DNA of 64,000 nucleotides, taken from NCBI RefSeq assembly GCF_017104715.1, contig NZ_JAAGPI010000003.1, positions 186,001 to 250,000 of the forward strand. The letters are read 5' to 3'. Under the pieces are notes generated by a model. It saw only the letters and a list, made by a program, of their open reading frames with translations, was not told the origin of the DNA and made no database searches. The translations under genes were made by a program, and so were the position numbers. The number at the start of each line of letters is the position of its first letter. The first letter of the stretch is position 1. The stretch comes from Burkholderia sp. Ac-20365 (GTDB lineage: Bacteria > Pseudomonadota > Gammaproteobacteria > Burkholderiales > Burkholderiaceae). Below, piece by piece: positions 17,062 to 25,739 of this stretch.

Positions 17062-17982
17062 TTAATGGCGCTTATGCTCTCGCAATCGGGATGTCGCGGC
17101 GATCTGGCTTGCCGCTTCGTATCGTGCGAGCGTGCTGCGGGCATTGTTGGCCTCGGGCGCATCGATCCAGCCCATCGCTCCCGTGACGCCTGTCGTCTGT
17201 TGCGCGCGATGTGCGTCGAGCAGGATCCGCGCGGACTGCGCGTCGGCAGCGGACGGCGTCATCACCTGATGGATCGCATCGACGTGCTCGACGAATACCG
17301 CGCACTTCGAGCGAAACCCGAGTTGCGTGGAGCGGTGCAAATCGCCTGCGAGTACGGTTTCGGCGCGATACGTGCAGGGCAGATCGATAGGTTGGCAGCC
17401 TGCCGCAAGTGTGTCGAGCAGGAAGCGGCTGCGCGCGTAAAGCAACTCGTCTGCGCCCAGTGTGCGGCGCACGCCGAGACTCGCAGCGAGATCCTCGGAG
17501 GCGAGCATGCAGTAACGGATGCGGGGACTGGCTGGCAGCAGGGTGGCGAGACGCGCCAGTCCTTTCGCCGATTCAATGGTCGGCACGATTTCCGTCGCGC
17601 CATGATCGATGCCGTTGCGCTGTTCGAGCGCGCCCAGATGCGCGTCGAGTGCCGCGAGTTGCTCGGGCGTTTCGGTATGAGGCAGAAAGATTGCCTGCGG
17701 CCGGCCGGACATCACGCCTTCGAGATCAGCGAGGCCATCGTGCTCCAGCCGGTTGATCCGCACTGCGCCGAGCGCACCGCAACTGTTTATCGTATCGAGT
17801 AGCGTGACGATCAGCTCACGCGCGTGGGGACGCGCGGGTGGCGCTGTCATTTCCTCGAGGTCAGCGACGATCACGTCGGCGTTGGAACACAATGCAGCCG
17901 TGTGGCCAGCAGGATCGGCACCGGGTACGAAGAGCCAGGTGCGCCGTAGGGCAGCGTGCGTGCGTAGCGGGTAAGTCGTCAC
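17062..17982 (-). CDS. CitE-like HpcH/HpaI aldolase/lyase
   Basis: A 306-aa TIM-barrel lyase with a GTG start (AAAAGGA upstream). The start Arg-Arg-Thr-Trp-Leu-Phe-Val-Pro-Gly-Ala, Asp-Val-Ile-Val-Ala-Asp-Leu-Glu-Glu (metal-binding acidic pair), Val-Arg-Ile-Asn, Pro-Thr-Ile-Glu-Ser-Ala-Lys-Gly-Leu and a glutamate in Ala-Ser-Glu-Asp-Leu match CitE-type enzymes that cleave malyl-, citramalyl- or citryl-CoA-like esters with Mg2+. One oddity is Glu-Glu-Met-Thr-Ala-Pro where many members have Glu-Asp-Ala-Val-Ala-Pro. It is 45 bp downstream of the M20 hydrolase gene, so likely co-transcribed. Confidence 0.82.
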   Translation of the reverse strand: MTTYPLRTHAALRRTWLFVPGADPAGHTAALCSNADVIVADLEEMTAPPARPHARELIVTLLDTINSCGALGAVRINRLEHDGLADLEGVMSGRPQAIFLPHTETPEQLAALDAHLGALEQRNGIDHGATEIVPTIESAKGLARLATLLPASPRIRYCMLASEDLAASLGVRRTLGADELLYARSRFLLDTLAAGCQPIDLPCTYRAETVLAGDLHRSTQLGFRSKCAVFVEHVDAIHQVMTPSAADAQSARILLDAHRAQQTTGVTGAMGWIDAPEANNARSTLARYEAASQIAATSRLREHKRH

Positions 17983-18027
17983 GACCGTTCCTTTTCGTTT
18001 TCAGTGGACATGTGCCAGATGGCGACG

Positions 18028-19260
18028 CTATGCGCGTCCCGCGCGGGCCAGCATCGCGCGCAGGAGCACGTCCGCGCCGCGCGCGACGTCTTCCGGCAAC
18101 GCGTCTTCCGCTTCGTTGTGACTCAAACCATCGACGCAGGGAATGAAGATCATCGCGGTCGGGCAATGCTTCGCCAGATGGATCGCGTCGTGACCCGCGC
18201 CGCTCACGATGCGCTGGTTCACATATCCCAGTTCGTTCACGGCCTCCTGTACCGCGTCGATGCAAGCGGGGTCGAACGGAGTCGAGGGGCTGACCCAATG
18301 CTGCGCAATATCGATCGTCAGACCGCGCCGCGCGGCGACCGCTTCGAAACGTGTCCGTACGGCGGCTTCCATTTCTTCGATTGACGCGTCGCTCGGGTTG
18401 CGCAGGTCGACGGTGAACATCAGATCGCCGGCAATCGTGTTGCGCGACGCATTGGCAATCTGCCATTCGCCGATCGTCGCGAGTCCTTGCGGGAAAAAGT
18501 CGGCGGATATGGCTTCGAGTTCCGATGCCATATCCGCTGCACCGAAAAGCGCGTCCTTGCGATACTGCATCGGCGTCGTGCCGGCATGCGCGGCGCGGCC
18601 CATTACCCGCACGTCCAGCCAGCGGATCGCCTGGCCGCCCGTCACCACGCCAACAGGGACGCCCGCTTCTTCCAGCACGGGGCCTTGTTCGATATGCGCC
18701 TCGAAGTAGGCGTCGAAGCGGTCGCCGGGCACCGCGCGTTCGCCCTGATAACCGCTGGTAGCCAACGCATCACTGAGCGCCACGCCATCGGCATCACGCG
18801 CCGCGAGCGCGGTTTCGAGCGGCATCACGCCCGTGAATGCGGCCGATCCGAGCATGGCGGGTGTGAAGCGCGCGCCTTCCTCGTTGGTCCAGACGGCGAT
18901 CTCGATGGGCTTGCGCGTGACGATATCCGCGTCGTTCAGCGTTCGCACGACTTCGAGCGCGGCGAGCACACCGTAGACACCATCGAAGCGTCCGCCTTCG
19001 GGCTGTGTATCGAGGTGGCTGCCACTTGCGACGGCGGCTGCGCCCGCTTCGCGGCCTTCACGCCGCGCAAACAGGTTGCCGACGCGGTCGACGGAAAGGG
19101 TAAGACCCGCGTCGCGGCACCACGCGGCGAACAGCGCGCGGCCTGCGGCATCCTCGCTCGTCAGCGCGAGACGGCGAACGCCGCCTTTAGCCGTTGCGCC
19201 CACTTTCGCCATGTCCATGAGGCTCTGCCACAGCCGGTCTGCATTGATCTTCAGCATCAT
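18028..19260 (-). CDS. M20 amidohydrolase, hydantoinase/carbamoylase family
   Basis: A 410-aa zinc peptidase-like amidohydrolase; ATG 19260 has AGGA eight bases upstream. Metal ligands are visible in Gly-Ser-His-Leu-Asp-Thr, in Trp-Thr-Asn-Glu-Glu-Gly-Ala-Arg-Phe, in Glu-Ala-His-Ile-Glu-Gln-Gly-Pro and in the late Gly-Ala-Gly-His-Asp-Ala. This set is shared by N-carbamoyl-L-amino-acid hydrolases, allantoate amidohydrolase and beta-ureidopropionase; the exact substrate cannot be separated by eye. It is divergent from the LysR gene, with a dyad operator between them, so it is probably the first gene of a LysR-controlled operon. Confidence 0.85.
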   Translation of the reverse strand: MMLKINADRLWQSLMDMAKVGATAKGGVRRLALTSEDAAGRALFAAWCRDAGLTLSVDRVGNLFARREGREAGAAAVASGSHLDTQPEGGRFDGVYGVLAALEVVRTLNDADIVTRKPIEIAVWTNEEGARFTPAMLGSAAFTGVMPLETALAARDADGVALSDALATSGYQGERAVPGDRFDAYFEAHIEQGPVLEEAGVPVGVVTGGQAIRWLDVRVMGRAAHAGTTPMQYRKDALFGAADMASELEAISADFFPQGLATIGEWQIANASRNTIAGDLMFTVDLRNPSDASIEEMEAAVRTRFEAVAARRGLTIDIAQHWVSPSTPFDPACIDAVQEAVNELGYVNQRIVSGAGHDAIHLAKHCPTAMIFIPCVDGLSHNEAEDALPEDVARGADVLLRAMLARAGRA

Positions 19261-19342
19261 TCGGTTTCCTGATAGTCGGCGTGCGCTGCGTGTCGCACGC
19301 GTGGCCATGTTCGTCACACCGTCTTTATCGAAAATTCAAAAT

Positions 19343-19362
19343 AATTAGTCCAATTTCTAATT
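19343..19362. promoter_or_regulatory. Candidate LysR operator between divergent genes
   Basis: AATTAG (19343-19348) and CTAATT (19357-19362) form a perfect inverted repeat around 8 bp in an AT-rich 150-bp gap between the M20 hydrolase and LysR starts. LysR regulators usually bind AT-rich dyads of this size in such divergent gaps. Confidence 0.6.
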
Positions 19363-19410
19363 GTTATCCTGAGTATAATTTTGGCGAATACTTCGATCAT
19401 GAGGCTCGCG

Positions 19411-20352
19411 ATGAGCAAAGACCGGCCCGACACCTATCTGAACGACCGTCTCGACTGGAACCTGCTGCGGACGTTTCTGGCTATCGCACGCGAGAAGAGC
19501 GTGAGCCGTGCGGCGACGCGCCTGCATCTGACGCAGCCCGCCGTGAGTCAGGCGCTGCGGCGGCTCGAAGAGCAACTCGGGATGCGTCTGGTCGATCGTC
19601 ACGGGCCGCGTATCGAGGTCACGCAGGCGGGTGTCGAAGTGCAGAAAATTGCCGAGGATATTTACGGTACGGTTTCGCGCCTGTCGCTCGCGGATGTCGA
19701 TCGAGACCACGATATTTCCGGCACGGTGCGTATCGCGGTGGTGAGCGGCATTGACTTCCCCGCCTACGACGACTTCCTCGCCGAGTTCCATCGGATTTAT
19801 CCGCGCATCGAATTCGAGAGCCTCGTGATGCGCAGTGCCGATGTCGTCAACAGCCTTCAGCAGAAAGCGTCGACACTTGGGCTGACGCCACGGCGCGCGT
19901 TGCCGAAGCGCATCGAAGGGCGCGTGTTCCTGCGTCAGCGGTACGCGTTGTTTTGCGGCAGACATCACGCGCTGTTCGGCCGCGACGACCTGAGCGTTGC
20001 CGATCTCGCTGGCCAGCAGTTCGTGTCCTTCACGGGCGACAAGGTCGGCGATCATATGTCGCCGCTCACGATCTTTCGAGACGAGATGGGCTTCACGGGT
20101 CGCGTGATCGCATCGTCGTCGAGCATGGCCGAAGTGAAACGCTTTATCTTCTCGGGGCTGGGCATCGGTTGTCTGCCCGAGCACATCGTGAGCAGCGACA
20201 TCGAGCAGGGCCGCTTTCAGCGGCTGCCGCCCGATGATGGCGTGGCTGACGTCGACGTCTATTTCCTCTGGTCGCAGGACCGCAAGCTCAGTGCGGCGGA
20301 AGCGGCCTTCGTGGAGGCGCTGAACAGATTCATCGACGCCCGGGAAGCGTGA
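19411..20352 (+). CDS. LysR family transcriptional regulator
   Basis: A 313-aa LTTR. I use ATG 19411 because GAGG lies six bases upstream; earlier in-frame starts (19381, 19399) have none. The helix-turn-helix is at about residues 15-75 (Leu-Leu-Arg-Thr-Phe-Leu-Ala-Ile-Ala-Arg-Glu, Ser-x-Ala-Ala-Thr-Arg-Leu-His-Leu-Thr-Gln-Pro-Ala-Val-Ser), followed by a substrate-binding domain with the Gly-x-Gly-Ile-Gly-x-Leu-Pro segment near 260. It is divergent from the M20/CitE/transporter row and its 3' end abuts the dehydrogenase of the second row, so it probably controls both. Confidence 0.9.
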   Translation: MSKDRPDTYLNDRLDWNLLRTFLAIAREKSVSRAATRLHLTQPAVSQALRRLEEQLGMRLVDRHGPRIEVTQAGVEVQKIAEDIYGTVSRLSLADVDRDHDISGTVRIAVVSGIDFPAYDDFLAEFHRIYPRIEFESLVMRSADVVNSLQQKASTLGLTPRRALPKRIEGRVFLRQRYALFCGRHHALFGRDDLSVADLAGQQFVSFTGDKVGDHMSPLTIFRDEMGFTGRVIASSSSMAEVKRFIFSGLGIGCLPEHIVSSDIEQGRFQRLPPDDGVADVDVYFLWSQDRKLSAAEAAFVEALNRFIDAREA

Positions 20353-20353
20353 T

Positions 20354-21280
20354 TCAGTATCCACGCGTGATGTCGACCACGTTCTGAAGCGGTTCGCCGT
20401 CGAGCAGCCGCTGGACGTTCTGCGCAACCTGCAAGCCGATCGTTTCCGAACTTGCGACAGAAGCCATGTGTGGCGTGACGATCAGATTGGGTGTGTTCCA
20501 TAGCGGATCGTCAGCGGGCAAGGGTTCGGCGGGAAAGACATCGACGATCGCACCGCCCAGCCGACGGCTGGTGAGTGCTTCGACGAGATCCGGCACGACG
20601 AGATGTTCGCCGCGACCGACATGAATCAGCTTCGCGCCGTGCGGCAGATGCCCGAACGTATCCGCGCACAGGATGTTGCGCGTTTCGCTCGTAAGGGGAA
20701 GCAGGCAGACCAGAATGTCCGTGCCGGCGAGAAACGGATGCAAGCCGGCATCGCTCTCGAAGATATCGACGCCAGCCAGGCTGCGCGGCTGACGCGCCCA
20801 GCCTCTGACAGAAAAGCCAAGCCGATGCAGGTCGAGCGCAACGCGGCTGCCGATTTCACCCAGCCCCATGATGCCGACCGTGCATTGCGATGGATGCGTC
20901 TGGTCGGGCCGAAACCAGTGTGAACGCCGCTGGTTCGACATCACCCGATCGAGCTGGCGATAAAAATGCAGCACGCCCCACGTGACGAATTCGCTCATAC
21001 CGCGCGCATGCTGCGGATCGACGACGCGGCACAGCGGCAGCGAGGGCAGCGCCGGGTCCGACAGAATGTTGTCGACGCCGGCAGCGATGCTATGAATGAG
21101 GCGCAGGTTCTTCATGTTCGCGAGCACGCCGCGCGGCGGGTCCCAGCACGCGGCAATTTCTGCGTGTGCGGCGCGTGGTTCGCCGTGCATGACGACATCG
21201 AGTTCAGGCGCGGCACGCTTGATCGAGGCCACGAGATGCGACATGTCGTAGCTTTGGCTCAGAAGGGCAATGGTGGTCAT
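20354..21280 (-). CDS. D-2-hydroxyacid dehydrogenase, glyoxylate/hydroxypyruvate reductase (GhrA) type
   Basis: A 308-aa NAD(P)-dependent dehydrogenase. The Rossmann motif Gly-Ile-Met-Gly-Leu-Gly-Glu-Ile-Gly-Ser is near residue 138. The catalytic trio fits the GhrA subgroup: Arg in Val-Gly-Arg-Gly-Glu-His, Glu in Phe-Pro-Ala-Glu-Pro-Leu-Pro, and His in Val-Thr-Pro-His-Met-Ala-Ser. It would reduce glyoxylate, hydroxypyruvate or a related 2-keto acid. It is the last gene of the minus-strand row that starts at the CtlX-like gene, and its end meets the LysR stop with 1 bp between. The role could be to remove a 2-oxo acid from the aldolase upstream. Confidence 0.88.
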   Translation of the reverse strand: MTTIALLSQSYDMSHLVASIKRAAPELDVVMHGEPRAAHAEIAACWDPPRGVLANMKNLRLIHSIAAGVDNILSDPALPSLPLCRVVDPQHARGMSEFVTWGVLHFYRQLDRVMSNQRRSHWFRPDQTHPSQCTVGIMGLGEIGSRVALDLHRLGFSVRGWARQPRSLAGVDIFESDAGLHPFLAGTDILVCLLPLTSETRNILCADTFGHLPHGAKLIHVGRGEHLVVPDLVEALTSRRLGGAIVDVFPAEPLPADDPLWNTPNLIVTPHMASVASSETIGLQVAQNVQRLLDGEPLQNVVDITRGY

Positions 21281-21337
21281 ATTCAGGTAACGCTGCGCGG
21301 GCTCCGGCAGCAGGCATGAGAACAGGAAGTCGGGCCT

Positions 21338-22141
21338 TCAGCTTCGATAGTCGTTGTGCGGATCGTCGATCAGACGCAACGCGGCGCGCCAGGCTGTTTC
21401 GGTGATTTCAGCGGACTCGTCGCGCATGAACTGGCCGGCAGTGCGCTCGCAGACATCGGCAGGCGGGATGGTGAGTTTCGCTCCTCCCGACATGGCCTGG
21501 ATTTGCGCCTGACACGCCCGCTCCAGAAAGTAGATTTCGTGGAAGGCTTCGGCAGCAGTTGCACCACCCGCGATGAGCCCGTGATTTCGCAGGATCATCG
21601 CCTTATGTCTGCCGAGATCGCGCACGAGGCGCTCACGTTCGCCAAGATCGAGCGCGATGCCTTCATAGGCGTGATAGCCGAGCTTTCCGTAGAACTTCAG
21701 CGCATGCTGGCTGATGGGCAACAGACCGTCAGCCTGCGCCGATACGGCGATGCCCGCTGCCGTATGTGTGTGGACCACGAAATGCAGATCGTCACGCGCC
21801 ATGTGGATTGCCGAATGGATCGTGAAGCCCGCGGCATTCACGCGGAAGCGCGCGGGGTCGCGCTTTGCGCGTTCATCGATCACGTTGCCGAGGTGGTCGA
21901 TTTTCACGAGATCGGACGCGCGCATTTCATGAAAGAGCAGTCCGTAGCGGTTGATCAGGAAGGTCGGGGCGTCGCCTGGGTCGCCGGGCAGACGCGCGGA
22001 AATGTGCGTGTCGATCATGTCCGTCATGCGGAAATGCGCGACGAGACGATAGAGCGCAGCAAGCTCCGCGCGTACCGCCCACTCTTCATTGGAGAAATCG
22101 TGGCCGCTTTTCAGGCTCTGGACGTTGTCGAAAGATCGCAT
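21338..22141 (-). CDS. Class II aldolase/adducin family protein
   Basis: A 267-aa protein. I choose ATG 22141, which has GGAG eight bases upstream, over longer starts that run into the RraA-like gene. It shows the zinc-binding His-Thr-His-Thr-Ala-Ala-Gly motif (about residue 118), His-Ile-Ser-Ala-Arg at about 48, and Leu-Arg-Asn-His-Gly-Leu with the third ligand near 185. Family members are fuculose- or ribulose-phosphate aldolases, epimerases, or decarboxylases of unphosphorylated acids. With RraA and a GhrA-type reductase beside it, cleavage or decarboxylation of a hydroxy/keto acid is likely. The zinc site looks complete. Confidence 0.85.
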   Translation of the reverse strand: MRSFDNVQSLKSGHDFSNEEWAVRAELAALYRLVAHFRMTDMIDTHISARLPGDPGDAPTFLINRYGLLFHEMRASDLVKIDHLGNVIDERAKRDPARFRVNAAGFTIHSAIHMARDDLHFVVHTHTAAGIAVSAQADGLLPISQHALKFYGKLGYHAYEGIALDLGERERLVRDLGRHKAMILRNHGLIAGGATAAEAFHEIYFLERACQAQIQAMSGGAKLTIPPADVCERTAGQFMRDESAEITETAWRAALRLIDDPHNDYRS

Positions 22142-22217
22142 TGAAGTGTCTCCGTGGACTTGCGATGAAAGCGGGCTAGTTTTTGCGTGGAAGGCGGGTG
22201 CCGTCAATTTCATTGTT

Positions 22218-22892
22218 CTAATGCTCTTCATTAGCGTGGCGAATGCTTGGTGATGAATAGCCCTGCAACACGGTTGCAATGGGTTCACCGGCGTTCAGGC
22301 GCGCGAGCAATTCGGGCTCGGCACGATCGGAGGCGAGCGCGGTTTCAATCACGTCGGCGAGCGTGGTTGCATCGGCAAATAGCAGGCCGTTGTCGTCGCC
22401 CAGCACGAGCATGCCCGGGTCGACGTTCACGCCACCGCATTGAACCGTTGCGCCGAAGTGGCTCGCGCCCGTATCGCGGCGCTTCGTCGTCAACGCACTG
22501 GTGCCGCGTGCGAACACCGGCAAGCCGATTTGCCGCAGTTCGAGAATGTCCGTCGCCACGCCGTCGACGACCACGCCCGCCGCGCCCGCACTCAGCGCGG
22601 CCGTGGCGGTGACGGCGCCCACAGGCGCATGACTGTGGTTGCCCTTCATGTCGATCACGAGGACATCGCCCGGCGCGAGTTGCGCCAGTGCGCGATTGAC
22701 GGGCAGTGCATCGGGACTGCCGAGTTCGAGCGTGACCGCGCGGCCGATCATCCGCTCGTTGGGCACGAGGGCGCGCATGCCGTAATGAGCAAAGCCTGCT
22801 TCGAGGAAATGGCCGAGTGTCGGAAAGCTGACCTGGCGAAGTTGGTCGAGAAGCGTACTGGAGACACGTTCGATGACAGGTGCTCGTTGCAT
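22218..22892 (-). CDS. RraA-like / 4-hydroxy-4-methyl-2-oxoglutarate aldolase family protein
   Basis: A 224-aa protein whose ATG overlaps the stop of the upstream transporter (TGATG), so it is translationally coupled. Gly-Asp-Val-Leu-Val-Ile-Asp (about 75-81), Ala-Leu-Ser-Ala-Gly-Ala-Ala-Gly-Val-Val-Val-Asp-Gly and Arg-Asp-Thr-Gly are in the places seen in HMG/CHA aldolases, where the Arg-Asp pair binds substrate and divalent metal. It could cleave a 4-hydroxy-2-oxo acid to pyruvate. A 17-bp perfect dyad, CTAATG-N5-CATTAG, covers its stop codon region, upstream of the next gene. Confidence 0.82.
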   Translation of the reverse strand: MQRAPVIERVSSTLLDQLRQVSFPTLGHFLEAGFAHYGMRALVPNERMIGRAVTLELGSPDALPVNRALAQLAPGDVLVIDMKGNHSHAPVGAVTATAALSAGAAGVVVDGVATDILELRQIGLPVFARGTSALTTKRRDTGASHFGATVQCGGVNVDPGMLVLGDDNGLLFADATTLADVIETALASDRAEPELLARLNAGEPIATVLQGYSSPSIRHANEEH

Positions 22893-24244
22893 CACGTACG
22901 CTCCGTAGCACGCGCGCGCTGCCGAAGATTGCCCGCGAGATCGGTCCTGAGCGTTTCCGTCAGCAGCACCAATGCAATTGCAGAGACGAGCGCCGAGCCG
23001 ATCATGTACCACGCGATCGACGAACCGTGGCCGGTTGCGGACAGCAGAGCGGTGGTCACAATCGGCGTCGCCGCGCTGCCAAGCAGACCGGACAGCATGT
23101 AGCTGACAGAGAGGCCCGAGTAGCGGACCTCGGTGCCGAAGAGTTCGGCGAGAAACGTCGCAATCGGCCCGTAGTTCGCGGCGAAGGCAGTCATCATGAG
23201 GACGTAGCCGAGCAGCGCGAACGAAAACTCGCGCGTGTCGAGTAGCCAGAACAGCGGAAACGCGAACAGCGCCTCGGCAACGATGCCGCCGATGATGACA
23301 GGCTTGCGGCCAATCCGGTCGGACAGTGTGCCGAACAACGGCAGCATCACGATGCACAGCGCGCAGGCGATCAGCGCGATGGATAGCATCGCGTTGCGGC
23401 TGAAGCCGAGCGTTTGCGTGCCGTACGTGAGACCGAAAGCGACGATCAGGTTAAACGACGTGCCCGTCGACATCGTGGCGACGCCGCCCAGCACGACCTG
23501 CTTCCAGTGTTTGGTCAGCACATCGGCGATGGGCAGTTTCACCTGGGCCGCAGCGTCCTTGACCTTGCGGAACGTCGGCGTTTCGGAGGTGTTCAGGCGG
23601 ATATACAGACCGACGCCTACCAGCAATGCGCTGGCGAGAAACGGAACGCGCCATCCCCACGACAGCAAAGACTCGGCGGAAAGCGCGGTGCTGGTGAAGA
23701 GAAAAGCGAGGTTGGCGATCAGCGTGCCCGCGGGCACGCCGATCTGCACCCACGAGCCGTACAGACCGCGTTTTCCAGCTGGCGCGTGTTCGACGGCCAT
23801 CAGCACGGCACCGCCCCATTCGCCGCCCAGCGCAAGCCCCTGGATAATGCGCAGCGTCAGTAACAGCACAGGCGCCCAGATACCGATCGCAGCATAGTTG
23901 GGCAGCAGGCCGATGCAGAACGTCGCGCAGCCCATCAACACAAGCGACACCAGCAGCATCGATTTGCGGCCGAGCCGGTCGCCGAAATGGCCGAACAGCG
24001 CGGCGCCGACGATGCGCGCGAGGTATGCGGACGCGAACGTGCCAAACGCGAGCAGCGTGCCGATGAGCGGAACGAAGCCCGGAAAGAACACCTTGTTGAA
24101 CACGAGCGCGGAAGCCGTCGCGAACACAAACAGGTCATACCATTCGACCGTCGTGCCGATCACGCTGGCAACGGCGATCTTCTTCATTTCGTTGGGGGCT
24201 GCATCGTCTGCGACGGACGATGCAGCGGGACGGACCGTACTCAT
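22892..24244 (-). CDS. MFS transporter, metabolite:H+ symporter (MHS) family
   Basis: A 450-aa 12-TM carrier, start ATG 24244 with GGAG seven to eight bases upstream. It has Gly-Thr-Thr-Val-Glu-Trp-Tyr-Asp-Leu-Phe in TM1, Gly-His-Phe-Gly-Asp-Arg-Leu-Gly-Arg-Lys in loop 2-3, Gly-Gly-Glu-Trp-Gly-Gly-Ala in TM4 and a second Asp-Arg-Ile-Gly-Arg-Lys. It overlaps the RraA-like gene by one base. It is the second MHS carrier of the cluster (the other is at 15646-16962), which suggests two different acids or a duplicated uptake step. Confidence 0.88.
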   Translation of the reverse strand: MSTVRPAASSVADDAAPNEMKKIAVASVIGTTVEWYDLFVFATASALVFNKVFFPGFVPLIGTLLAFGTFASAYLARIVGAALFGHFGDRLGRKSMLLVSLVLMGCATFCIGLLPNYAAIGIWAPVLLLTLRIIQGLALGGEWGGAVLMAVEHAPAGKRGLYGSWVQIGVPAGTLIANLAFLFTSTALSAESLLSWGWRVPFLASALLVGVGLYIRLNTSETPTFRKVKDAAAQVKLPIADVLTKHWKQVVLGGVATMSTGTSFNLIVAFGLTYGTQTLGFSRNAMLSIALIACALCIVMLPLFGTLSDRIGRKPVIIGGIVAEALFAFPLFWLLDTREFSFALLGYVLMMTAFAANYGPIATFLAELFGTEVRYSGLSVSYMLSGLLGSAATPIVTTALLSATGHGSSIAWYMIGSALVSAIALVLLTETLRTDLAGNLRQRARATERT

Positions 24245-24377
24245 GGTCTTCTCCGGAAAGTGTGGCATTGACGGGGGATGCCGCGTGGGGAGCGCGGCGT
24301 TCCCCGTCTTTATCCGGAGCCAAAAACAATAAGTAAAAGTCTGATTCCTAATCCAGTGTATTAATGGCGTTGATGAT

Positions 24378-25226
24378 TCAGTTGCGACGCGCGAGGTGAA
24401 TACCGGCGAGCATGCAGCGCACTGAGCCGCCCGCCAGTTCGATAGTCGGCACATCGAGTGGTAACAGCTGCGCCGACCGCTCGATCAGCCTGCGCTGCCG
24501 CTGTGTGAGGCAATCGAGCGCGCGCCGGGAGAGCGCAAGCATCCGTCCGTCGCGGCCCGTCAACTCCAGCGCGTTGCCAGCGAAGTTTCCAATCTGCGCG
24601 TTGTCGAGGGCAATTACCGTGCGTCCCGTTTCCGTGAGACGTCGAAGAACCTGTTCGCGTCGGCCCGCGTCGCTGATCAGGTCGAAGCCAACCAGCGCGA
24701 AATCTGTCGCGATGCTCATCATCACATTCGTGTGATACACGGGATGCCCGTTGGCATCGGCGGTATCGAAACACATGGGCTCGAAGTTGAAATGCGTGCA
24801 GAAGCGTTCGAGTGCGATGGGATCGGCGCGCCGCGAACGCGCCGTGTAGGCGATGCGCGCTACGTGATCGAGCACCATCGAGCCCGTACCTTCCAGGAAG
24901 ATGCCGTCGTGCTCGAGGCCCGAATAATCCACGACATCCTGCACCCGATACTCGGTCTTGAGCATGTCGATTACATCAGCGCGACGCTCACGCCTGCGGT
25001 TGTGGCAGTACATCGGATACAGCGCAACATGGCCGCCCGGATGCGTCGAGAACCAGTTGTTCGGAAAGAGGGAGTCGGGCGTGTCATTGTCGCCATGGTC
25101 ATCGAATAGATGCACGCGGACGCCCGCGTCGGACAGGCGTTGTGCCGCAGTCGTCACTTCGTTGCGTGCGGCGTCCGCCAGTGACATTTGTTGTTTTGTG
25201 CGCAGCCCTGTCGGGCTGCGGATCAT
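24378..25226 (-). CDS. CtlX-like amidinohydrolase/citrulline hydrolase family
   Basis: A guanidine-modifying (amidinotransferase-fold) protein of about 282 aa. Asp-Ser-Leu-Phe-Pro-Asn-Asn-Trp-Phe-Ser-Thr-His, Leu-Glu-His-Asp-Gly-Ile-Phe-Leu-Glu-Gly-Thr-Gly-Ser, His-Thr-Asn-Val-Met-Met, and a C-terminal Gly-Gly-Ser-Val-Arg-Cys-Met-Leu-Ala with the catalytic Cys are in the positions of the CtlX group, which hydrolyses citrulline or similar ureido/guanidino groups. The N-terminus is abnormal: the usual Pro/Phe/Asn-rich first strand is replaced by a short unrelated segment, no start has a good ribosome site, and 25226 is a guess. It may be truncated. The neighbouring carbamoylase fits ureido-compound breakdown. 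Confidence 0.7.
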   Translation of the reverse strand: MIRSPTGLRTKQQMSLADAARNEVTTAAQRLSDAGVRVHLFDDHGDNDTPDSLFPNNWFSTHPGGHVALYPMYCHNRRRERRADVIDMLKTEYRVQDVVDYSGLEHDGIFLEGTGSMVLDHVARIAYTARSRRADPIALERFCTHFNFEPMCFDTADANGHPVYHTNVMMSIATDFALVGFDLISDAGRREQVLRRLTETGRTVIALDNAQIGNFAGNALELTGRDGRMLALSRRALDCLTQRQRRLIERSAQLLPLDVPTIELAGGSVRCMLAGIHLARRN

Positions 25227-25494
25227 TCGTGATACAGCAGGCTCGCCGCGCATCTTCGCGTCACGCGGTGGAAGCGCAGGCGCTGCACTTTCGTCGCCCC
25301 ACCAGGAACATGGGAGGATCTTGTCCACACACAAACAAAAACAAACAAACCCACAACTTGTGTCGAGGCCAGATTCAAATGTCGGCCCGATAGAAATGTC
25401 CGGGTTTAAGTGGTTAGGTTTTGCTTCTCATGGGTTAAAGATCACGCAATGTCGAAGTTTGGTTTGCTTTTGTGAGAAACCGTCATTCTCGATG

Positions 25495-25554
25495 CGTCCC
25501 ATTTCCGTACAGCCCGTCGATCCTCACCCTCTTTGAGCGTCCGATTTTGCGACA
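25495..25554 (+). promoter_or_regulatory. Candidate activator-binding region upstream of the ADH operon
   Basis: CGTCCCATTTCCGTACAG at 25495-25512 resembles a sequence at 29609-29626 upstream of the monooxygenase promoter (14 of 18 bases), and TGCGACA at 25548-25554 is the inverse of TGTCGCA at 29643-29649. They lie ~85-160 bp upstream of the sigma-54 promoter, a normal distance for enhancer sites. Confidence 0.45.
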
Positions 25555-25640
25555 GTTGGCCTGCAGGCGCGGCCGTTCGCCGCTGCAGATGACACCTCCG
25601 CCCGGCCGCGGACAACGGCTTAATAGCTACCTTCACTTTT

Positions 25641-25656
25641 TGGCACAGTCGTTGCG
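25641..25656 (+). promoter_or_regulatory. Sigma-54 (-24/-12) promoter of the alcohol dehydrogenase operon
   Basis: TGGCAC-N5-TTGC with GG and GC exactly 10 bp apart, a full match to the RpoN consensus, 85 bp upstream of the ADH start. The sigma-54 activator encoded at 39917 is the obvious candidate regulator. Confidence 0.85.
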
Positions 25657-25739
25657 TGATCGGCGCTCACCGCGCGAAATGACGCCAGTCACTCGGCTCA
25701 TGCATGTCATGGACCGAACATGAAAGGAGGAGACAAAAA

